Shown here piece after piece: positions 1 to 5,510 of a stretch of DNA of 64,000 nt (position 1 is its first letter; each line of letters starts with the position of its first letter). Origin of the DNA: Paenibacillus_G elgii_A (GTDB lineage Bacteria > Bacillota > Bacilli > Paenibacillales > NBRC-103111); the NCBI GenBank assembly GCA_042219835.1, contig JBHJMN010000014.1, positions 1-64,000 of the forward strand, given 5' to 3'. The translations under genes and the position numbers were made by a program. The notes beneath the pieces are model-generated. The model saw nothing but the letters and a program-made list of their open reading frames with translations. It was not told the DNA's origin and ran no database searches.

Positions 1-447
1 AGAAGCAAAAAAGTCGCTGCTACGCTGAGAAGGGATGTCCTTACCATAAGGATGCTGATGCGTAATCGCCCACTTTGAAAAACGAATCAGCGGATTATGG
101 TCCTCCAAAATCAGAAAATAGGCAATCGACAAAAGTAGCTTGTACTGTTCAGGGAAGCACTGTTTCAAGTCCACTGTTATGCCCAGTTTCTCACCTATGG
201 CGTCCAACAAATAGGTTGCACCAGCGTATAAGCGTTTCGTTTCCGTCACAGGAACCGGACCTGGCTTCGCCGGACGATGCGATGCGGTCAATCGCTTCGA
301 TGGAATCAATTCTCCGGTTTGCGAATCTAGCTTTCCAATACAGGTGCGGCGACTGCGAGATTGCTTCTTCGCTTTGTCCCAGTAATTTTCGGACTCATAG
401 ACGTATGTAATGCCATTATTCTTGTTTTTCAAATAAATGAGCGGCAT
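1..447 (-). CDS. IS1634-type transposase, N-terminal part, cut by the window edge
   Basis: The complement reads from an ATG at 447 to base 1 with no stop, giving 149 residues. The N-terminus has the YVYESENYWDKAKK stretch and then CIGKLDSQTGELIPSKR, which I recognise as the start of IS1634-group (IS4 superfamily) DDE transposases. The part near the edge contains EDHNPLIRFSKWAITH and GKDIPSQRSS, also typical. GGAGAG lies just upstream of the ATG as ribosome site. The catalytic DDE residues would lie beyond the window, so activity cannot be judged. It borders a decayed region, consistent with insertion next to the agr-like locus. Confidence 0.8.
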   Translation of the reverse strand, partial: MPLIYLKNKNNGITYVYESENYWDKAKKQSRSRRTCIGKLDSQTGELIPSKRLTASHRPAKPGPVPVTETKRLYAGATYLLDAIGEKLGITVDLKQCFPEQYKLLLSIAYFLILEDHNPLIRFSKWAITHQHPYGKDIPSQRSSDFFAS

Positions 448-461
448 ATGATCTCTCCAAT

Positions 462-483
462 CCGCGTTATAATTATAACGTGG
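462..483. repeat. 22-bp near-palindrome upstream of the transposase
   Basis: The core at 465-480 (CGTTATAATTATAACG) is a perfect 16-bp palindrome, with two more pairs outside one mismatch. It carries TATAAT on both strands, about 15 bases upstream of the transposase start codon. It could be the transposase -10 region with an operator, or part of the element end. A related string (CGTTATAATATCG) recurs at 552-564. Confidence 0.4.
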
Positions 484-539
484 ATTGACTGCAATTGGCA
501 AGGTGAACATGACCAAAAAACCGCGACATTACAAGGGTT

Positions 540-977
540 CTAAGGGAGCCTCGTTATAATATCGCGGGGATTCAGGGTGTACCACTGAATCTTGTCGCAG
601 TCTGGGAGAACAGAAAATGAGCTGCTTTTGCGTCTTAATGCTTTCGGCGAACGAGTTGGCTGGCCTGCAGGCCAACCGCCTGCTTTGTCACGGAGAAGCT
701 GGTACTCGTCTGTTTCTTTGATAATTTGCTCAAATAAACTCTTCGGAAGAGGGGGCAGCTCGAAAGGCGAGAAATAAACTAAGCCCTTGAGGGGCGTCGT
801 ATTGGGGGCCTTAAAAATGGTTGAAGAGATGTCGAAGTAATATTGTTAGTTCGGGGGATGAATGATGATCTGGCGATCGCTAATCGCTAATCGCTCAATC
901 TTAATCACATCACTGGCATCAATGATGGATACTTCCCATCCTCTATTGCCGTTGCGAGTCGAAGGGATTTTTTGCAT
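540..977 (-). pseudogene. LytTR-like regulator remnant with an internal stop
   Basis: An ATG at 977 opens a frame of 43 codons that ends at TAA (846-848) and then stays open in the same frame to TAG at 540-542, 145 codons in all. The first part has IPSTRNGNRGW, IIDASDVIKIERL and DRQIIIHPPN, and QYYFDIS follows the stop. This looks like the first strands of a LytTR DNA-binding domain, the type often found as a small stand-alone regulator beside Paenibacillus agr-like genes. The second half is not recognisable. No ribosome site precedes the ATG. It directly follows agrD on the same strand. The family call is inference from short motifs; the in-frame stop is seen directly. Confidence 0.45.
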
Positions 978-1042
978 GCGGGTTCCGCGGTCAGGGATAA
1001 GGCTGGAAGACCTGTAGACTACCAGCCCAGAAAGCTAAGGCG

Positions 1043-1165
1043 TTATTTCTTGAGAAGTTCTTCAGGTGTTTCTGGGCGATGTGCAAAAATTGAATTAGTA
1101 AAAACGAAGACGGAAGCAAAAACGAGTAATATAGAATTTGCGATTTTTGCTAGTTTATGTTTCAT
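1043..1165 (-). CDS. agrD: AgrD-like cyclic-peptide precursor without cysteine
   Basis: A 40-residue protein with an excellent ribosome site (GGGGGTGGAGGT directly before ATG at 1165). Its start overlaps the agrB stop by 11 bases, which suggests coupled translation. Layout: basic amphipathic N-terminus (residues 1-9), hydrophobic helix (about 11-22), then TNSIFAH and an acidic-proline tail RPETPEELLKK. The tail matches the AgrD recognition tail, compare the PxxPEEL of S. aureus. There is no cysteine anywhere. Ser25 lies where the ring nucleophile is expected, so the product would be a lactone, as in staphylococcal AIPs that use serine, with a very small ring (about Ser-Ile-Phe-Ala). The ring size and mature form are inference. 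Confidence 0.75.
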   Translation of the reverse strand: MKHKLAKIANSILLVFASVFVFTNSIFAHRPETPEELLKK

Positions 1166-1718
1166 ACCTCCACCCCCTTTCAATAGCAGAAAGAATAAAG
1201 TATGCCGCTTCAGTAAGAGTTAGTGCCTGAATCAGAAAAATCGTAGAAAGCATAGAGGATTGGATAAAGAAGTTTAAGCTTATGAATAAAACACAAACAT
1301 ATTTCAAAATAGGATAGTATTTAGGAGCAATTCGACTTACGTTGTTCAATCCCTTAGGTGCCTTTAAGCTAAATATGATAATACTAATGACATCGAAGCA
1401 AGCTCCTGCGTATAAATAATCAAATCTAACGTGAGCTGATCCGGTAAGTATAAAAATTGTCCACAAACTGCAAATCATTGATGAATTAAAATGATATCCA
1501 CCACTTAAGTACCTGATGAGCAAAAAGATTATGGTGGATACTACAGCTTGTGTAAGATGATTAGTGATCATACATAAAGAAAGAGTAACGATAATAGCAA
1601 ACATAGTACTTAGTAATAAACTTGCTGAGTAAAATAAGACTTTTTCAGAAGCTGCTTCCGGATAGTTTTCACGTATCGTTCTAGCGATTCTCGTTGCGGT
1701 GCGATCGATCAAATTCAT
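1155..1718 (-). CDS. agrB: AgrB-like peptide-processing membrane protease
   Basis: 187 residues with several membrane helices, the usual AgrB length. The signature GGYHFNSSMIC is present: His76 and Cys83, spaced seven apart as in the His-Cys catalytic pair of S. aureus AgrB. AgrB removes the C-terminal tail of AgrD and helps form the (thio)lactone ring in the membrane. The ATG at 1718 follows GAAGGAT and lies inside the end of the upstream agrC-like gene (38-base overlap). The agrD start lies inside its 3' end. The three genes therefore form one tightly packed transcription unit. Base composition is AT-rich compared with the rest of the window, suggesting acquisition by transfer. Confidence 0.9.
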   Translation of the reverse strand: MNLIDRTATRIARTIRENYPEAASEKVLFYSASLLLSTMFAIIVTLSLCMITNHLTQAVVSTIIFLLIRYLSGGYHFNSSMICSLWTIFILTGSAHVRFDYLYAGACFDVISIIIFSLKAPKGLNNVSRIAPKYYPILKYVCVLFISLNFFIQSSMLSTIFLIQALTLTEAAYFILSAIERGWRYET

Positions 1719-2400
1719 CCTTCACTGGCCTCTCGTAAGTTTCTCTTATAATTTTCTTGTTATGACGATAAGCGACATAAATACCGATTAAAAGTGAGAT
1801 GGCAATGATTATGGAAAGATAGTAAGTAAGAGAATAACTATAAAAAGAATTCAATTCTATTTGTACTAACACAATGCTAATAATTAAGAGAGCTGAGACT
1901 ATAAAATTATAGCCTTTTAATGCATTTCGTGAAGTTAAATACTTAGTTTTAAATACAAACCCTATCTTTCTTCTTTGTATTAAATATGTAATAAAGATAA
2001 TAACAATGGAGGTTGATAGTTGTACCATTCCTAAGGAAAGTGCGGATTGCTGTATTTCAATTTCATTAAAGAACTTTAAATAGGTACCTGTTAGTATAAT
2101 AGATAGTTCTAGAATAATCCCGGAAATATATCCTATTAGACTTAATAATAATGAATAGAAAAATGGAATCCTATAAATTATCATAATTAAAATAACTTCT
2201 ACTGAAATGGTTGATAATATGGATAAATTGCCCATTTGAATTACGTCTCGGAAGTAAAATGAAACAATCGACATGAGCAAGGCTGTTCCGTAGATCTTGT
2301 GTAAATAATAATAAAATTGGAAGCGGAATATGCTTAATGAGAGTACTATCAATGTAGTAAGTTCAATGGATGATAAAAATATTTTTATTGCAAGGTTCAT
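1681..2400 (-). CDS. Kinase-less AgrC-like membrane protein
   Basis: 239 residues from ATG at 2400 (AAAGGGTG six bases upstream; an in-frame GTG at 2409 is less well placed). It consists of six or seven hydrophobic segments (about 5-25, 33-52, 60-80, 84-110, 125-145, 168-186, 192-212) and then a short charged tail. This matches the N-terminal sensor part of AgrC-type receptors in position and topology. There is no DHp histidine and no HATPase/GHKL domain: the protein ends where a kinase would begin, and its last codons overlap agrB. It may be a truncated receptor, a decoy, an immunity or export partner, or a receptor that works with a kinase elsewhere. No response regulator lies nearby. Function is inferred from context only. 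Confidence 0.55.
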   Translation of the reverse strand: MNLAIKIFLSSIELTTLIVLSLSIFRFQFYYYLHKIYGTALLMSIVSFYFRDVIQMGNLSILSTISVEVILIMIIYRIPFFYSLLLSLIGYISGIILELSIILTGTYLKFFNEIEIQQSALSLGMVQLSTSIVIIFITYLIQRRKIGFVFKTKYLTSRNALKGYNFIVSALLIISIVLVQIELNSFYSYSLTYYLSIIIAISLLIGIYVAYRHNKKIIRETYERPVKDEFDRSHRNENR

Positions 2401-2443
2401 CGAAAGCACCCTTTATTATTTAGAGTTGGAAATAATAGATTTT

Positions 2444-2472
2444 AGTATATGGTAAAATAGTCATGGTTTCAA
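2444..2472 (-). promoter_or_regulatory. Predicted sigma-A promoter of the agr-like operon
   Basis: The complement shows TTGAAA (2472-2467), a 17-base spacer and TATACT (2449-2444), about 45 bases upstream of the agrC-like ATG. No other candidate this good was seen in the intergenic region. Confidence 0.6.
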
Positions 2473-2855
2473 AGCAAAGTACTATATATTATTTGAACAA
2501 TGATGAAAAAAATATATAGATTTCTCTACATAATAAGTATTGATTTAAGTGTATTACACTTTGAATTTTGGTACAAGCGAACCGTGTCGAAAAATGATGA
2601 AAAATATCATTTTTTAAAAAGATAAATTTTTACCTGCTTTTCAACAAGAGCCATAATAGCAAAGAAGCCTTGACTTTGGTAGTGTAAGAGGTAGACGACA
2701 GCACGCAACCAAAGCAGGCTTTTTTTGCTCTAAAGCTACAGTCTACAAGAGTCCGTGCTGAACTTCAAGCGAATTTGTGACATGTTTTGGCATAGGAACG
2801 GCTCGGTCCGAAGCGGGATGGAGCGATGATCTGGAGACAAAGAGAGGATACGCTA
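2473..2855. other. AT-rich intergenic region with two hairpins
   Basis: No coding sequence seen. A perfect 9-bp-stem hairpin with a 3' T-run lies at 2590-2615 (AAAAATGAT / ATCATTTTT). A second, imperfect stem with a 27-base loop and a run of seven T lies at 2665-2726 on the plus strand; it resembles a leader terminator upstream of the methyltransferase gene or the remnant terminator of a lost gene. The methyltransferase ribosome site is at its right end. Confidence 0.45.
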
Positions 2856-3527
2856 ATGACGGTTGACGTATATAGCGGAGCATGGTGGGACGAATTCAGC
2901 GCCTACTTTTCGAATGAGGACTTGTGGGACAACGGCAGCCGAAGCTTGCTGCTGAAGTATTTTGCGAAATTCGCGGTCCGGGATGGAGGGCGGCGCGTGC
3001 TTGACGTCGGCTGCGGGCCAGGGATCGGTACGAAGCGCTTGAACGGGATGGGCTTTCTCGCGAAAGGCATCGACATTTCTCCAGCCATGGTCGAGAGCGC
3101 CGAGGCAAGGCGGGTCGAGGCGTATTTATCGGATTGCGACCCGATTCCAGAGGAAGACGGGACTTTCGACTATGTTTTCTGCTGCACGGTGGTGGAGTGG
3201 GTGCGGAATCCGTACGGGATGATCCGTGAAATGGCCCGGGTGATCAAGCCGGGAGGCGGAATAGTCATCGCTTGTCTGGGTCCCGGCAATTTGCCTCATG
3301 AAGAAGCGTTGAAGCGTCTGCGGGGCGAGCCGACCAATTACAATATGCTGATGCCGGTCGAACTGCATCGGATGCTCTTGGACTGCGGGCTGAAGATCCG
3401 ATCCATGACCGGCGCGCGAAGCCATCATATCTCCCAAGAGACGTATGCCAAGCTTGACTGGATCACCAAATCGTACTGCAGCAATCTTTGGATGGTTGGA
3501 GCGGATAAGGAGGGAAGCTTGCTATGA
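2856..3527 (+). CDS. Class I SAM-dependent methyltransferase
   Basis: 223 residues. I chose ATG 2856 because AGAGAGG lies about eight bases upstream; an in-frame ATG at 2826 has no site. Motif I is VLDVGCGPGIG, followed by an acidic residue after GIDIS, and then the FDYVFCCTVVEWV segment and the VIKPGG turn of class I (UbiE/COQ5-like) methyltransferases. The substrate cannot be told from sequence. The stop overlaps the start of the next reading frame (ATGA at 3524-3527), so the methyltransferase and the following HTH gene were probably co-translated. The genes lie in the accessory zone but have ordinary GC. Confidence 0.8.
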   Translation: MTVDVYSGAWWDEFSAYFSNEDLWDNGSRSLLLKYFAKFAVRDGGRRVLDVGCGPGIGTKRLNGMGFLAKGIDISPAMVESAEARRVEAYLSDCDPIPEEDGTFDYVFCCTVVEWVRNPYGMIREMARVIKPGGGIVIACLGPGNLPHEEALKRLRGEPTNYNMLMPVELHRMLLDCGLKIRSMTGARSHHISQETYAKLDWITKSYCSNLWMVGADKEGSLL

Positions 3528-3789
3528 ACGTGGATCATTTCGGGCAGTTCATTCGCTTCAAGCGAGAAGCCGTCCCAATGCTGCAAAAAGAGCTTTCCGA
3601 GGGCATTTGTACCCGCGTATGATTTCACGGATTGAACATGAGGACTACTTTCCACACATCACGAGCGTCGAAAAGCTGCTGGACCGGCTTGAGGTGCCGA
3701 TTCTCGATTGGTTGGAATGGATGAGTCTGAAGGACCCCGACCAGAAAGCGCTAGGGCTGCTGTTTCGTACCCAGGTGCGAATTTATTGA
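3524..3789 (+). pseudogene. Frameshifted HTH (XRE) regulator
   Basis: The ATG at 3524 overlaps the methyltransferase stop. The first frame reads MNVDHFGQFIRFKRE, then LQKELSEGICT, and stops at TGA 3620. The next frame continues with RMISRIEHEDYFPHI and LLDRLEVP to the stop at 3789. Together these form a classical XRE helix-turn-helix like the N-terminus of PlcR/Rgg-type regulators. Adding one C to the CCC run at 3612-3614 restores one frame of about 88 codons. No TPR domain follows, so if this was a peptide-sensing regulator its C-terminal part is also lost. A sequencing error at the C run is the alternative. Confidence 0.65.
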
Positions 3790-4057
3790 GAGGGAGGTTA
3801 CACATTTGAGGGGGTGACAAACTTCGTAACGTGGATTAATTTGAAGTATGGCAGCAATAAAGAAGGACAGCCTTCAAGGCGAGCGGCTAAAAAACTATGA
3901 ACACTCTCAGCAAATGCATTCTAAACAGGAGCCGGAAGCATAGAATAATACTAACAGCGATTCACTCCGCTCCTACTGGCATAATCAGATGCAACAATAG
4001 CCCGCGGCAGTCGTTCGCGCTCGCGGGCAGTGATAGATACAATGGTGCAGGACGCAA
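3790..4057. other. Intergenic region, nothing firm
   Basis: Between two convergent regulatory genes. One short open frame (GTG 3814 to TGA 3900, 28 codons, with GAGGG close upstream) is present but resembles nothing I know and may be chance. Two short tandem pyrimidine/purine stretches near 3960-4030 contain inverted GCGGGC repeats that could terminate either flanking gene. Confidence 0.3.
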
Positions 4058-4726
4058 CTAGACGTTCTTCTCCACTGAGGAGAAAGCTGCCGGTTTGCTG
4101 CTCTTGCTGAAGGAAAATTCCAGGCTTTTTTTGGTGTTGATCGCCACTTTGCGCAGAAGATGTTCGTGGTATTTCCGTTGGCGGATTGCTGAGATGGTGA
4201 CGTGCGGGTCTTCGCCGTCTTCATCAAAATAAAGCCGGCCGCGCCGTTCGTCATATTTGCGGATGTGATTGAAATTGACGTAAAGATCGGTGTCCATCTT
4301 CTTGAAATCGTTCTCTTCCAATCGGTCCAAAAAGCTGCTGAAATCAAGCAGCGACTCAATGCTCCTCGTCATTGTCGCTCCTTTCAGATAATAAGTAATT
4401 TCATTCATGCCGATCTCGATGAAGTGGACGCTCGACAGGTCTATATCCTCGTTTCGCTTGGGGGCGAAAGACGAAGAAATATGACTGTTCATCAGATGTC
4501 CTGCCTTAATCATCAAATCGGTATAGGGGTAGCCGTATGCAGCCGACAGCTTCTGAAGCGTATCCGGCGACGGGGTTATTTTGTCATTGGTGGAACGGTT
4601 TCGCTCAAGCTCAAGATCTCGGATGTAGGCATGGGAAAGACCGCTTTTGCGAGCCGCTTCTCGCAAAGACATCGAGCCTCGAAGCCCCTCAAGAAATTTT
4701 CCGAAATCGGGAATAGGTTGTCCCAA
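4058..4726 (-). CDS. HTH (XRE) regulator with LytTR-like C-terminal domain
   Basis: 222 residues from a TTG at 4726 with AGGAG upstream. Residues about 10-75 form an XRE helix-turn-helix (SLREAARKSGLSHAYIRDLE and further helices). Residues about 95-200 read like a LytTR domain: IDLSSVHFIEIGMNEITYY, then a strand-helix stretch ending in YVNFNHIRKYD and RGRLYFDEDG, matching the vhrSyiVNlnhIk core of that family. The combination XRE plus LytTR is unusual; the LytTR part is my inference from pattern. The gene is divergent from the unknown gene at 4896 and probably controls it and itself through the shared 170-base region. Confidence 0.6.
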   Translation of the reverse strand: MGQPIPDFGKFLEGLRGSMSLREAARKSGLSHAYIRDLELERNRSTNDKITPSPDTLQKLSAAYGYPYTDLMIKAGHLMNSHISSSFAPKRNEDIDLSSVHFIEIGMNEITYYLKGATMTRSIESLLDFSSFLDRLEENDFKKMDTDLYVNFNHIRKYDERRGRLYFDEDGEDPHVTISAIRQRKYHEHLLRKVAINTKKSLEFSFSKSSKPAAFSSVEKNV

Positions 4727-4820
4727 ACCTGGTCACTCCTCTCTGAAACTATTGTAATGGACAAACGTATGAAAGGAAATAGCAATTTCTAAAAAAGCGT
4801 TTATGTGGTGTGTCTGCCTC

Positions 4821-4859
4821 TTGACTCTATGTAATACGAATACTACATTAGAAGTAGTA
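4821..4859 (+). promoter_or_regulatory. Sigma-A promoter with overlapping operator-like repeat
   Basis: TTGACT (4821-4826), 17-base spacer and TACATT (4844-4849) form a strong promoter for the gene at 4896. An inverted repeat TACTAC-N7-GTAGTA (4841-4859) covers the -10 and start site, a good position for repression by the divergent XRE regulator. A weaker minus-strand TACAAT for the regulator lies near 4750. Confidence 0.65.
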
Positions 4860-4895
4860 CACTTTTTTAGCGTTACAAAAGGGGGTGGGATAGTA

Positions 4896-5333
4896 ATGAG
4901 AGACAAAGTTATGAATCGTTGGAGCACCTACGAACCTTACTTTATTGAATTTAATGGTTATAAAGTAGCAGATATTGTCATTACCAGCCATGCGCTCAGC
5001 CGATGGTCGGAGCGGGTGGAGAACGAGCAGGGCGGAATTGGGCATATTTGCTCCTTTTTGTGGGAAAGACTGAAAAACTGTAAAGTCCAACCTTATTATG
5101 CAAGTGAAAAAGACGTTTATCTGATTGACGATGACCTTGTGATGGTCGCCGAGTTTATCGAATTGAAGGATGAAACCGATATCGCAGGCAATCCTCTTCA
5201 TAAAATGATTGTCGTTACGTTCTTGGGCCGCGTGTCTCAGGATATTCAACTTCGTGATCTGAAAGCTTATTACTCCTGGCTGCGCCACACCCGTCGCATG
5301 ACCTTAGTGAAACACGGAAGAAAACGCAAATAA
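4896..5333 (+). CDS. Conserved hypothetical protein, regulator-linked
   Basis: 145 residues from ATG 4896, preceded by GGGGGTGGGA. I do not recognise a named domain. It is soluble, mixed alpha/beta by eye, with SHALSRWSERV near residue 30, an acidic centre (VYLIDDDLVMVAEFIEL) and a very basic C-terminus (RHTRRMTLVKHGRKRK). The basic tail could contact nucleic acid. Its clean promoter with an operator-like palindrome and its divergent position next to an XRE-type regulator suggest a tightly controlled small gene. An upstream in-frame ATG at 4803 lies inside the promoter and is rejected as start. Confidence 0.7.
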   Translation: MRDKVMNRWSTYEPYFIEFNGYKVADIVITSHALSRWSERVENEQGGIGHICSFLWERLKNCKVQPYYASEKDVYLIDDDLVMVAEFIELKDETDIAGNPLHKMIVVTFLGRVSQDIQLRDLKAYYSWLRHTRRMTLVKHGRKRK

Positions 5334-5363
5334 GCGGCACTTGCCCATAACCATTTTCATACC

Positions 5364-5393
5364 AAAGGCTGGCCTCTACAGGTCGGCCTTTTC
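5364..5393 (+). terminator. Intrinsic terminator
   Basis: AAGGCTGGCC / GGTCGGCCTT stem with loop TCTACA and T-run, after the gene ending at 5333. Confidence 0.7.
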
Positions 5394-5510
5394 ATGCTTA
5401 CTTGAGTATACCATAATATACCAAGGATGCGAAGGGTTTTTATGTCGAATGCATAAATTACTTCCACTCATGGGGAAAATTAGGATGAGCAGGAAGGGGA
5501 TGAAGACCTT

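Noticed and set aside
75..410. Plus-strand open frame at the left end
   Set aside because: The complement is a recognisable IS1634-type transposase; this frame is its shadow.
592..777. Plus-strand open frame
   Set aside because: Overlaps the LytTR-like remnant on the other strand and has no ribosome site or family resemblance.
2665..2726. Hairpin with long loop considered as a terminator
   Set aside because: Stem is imperfect and no plus-strand gene ends before it, so it is kept only as an unexplained structure in the intergenic entry.
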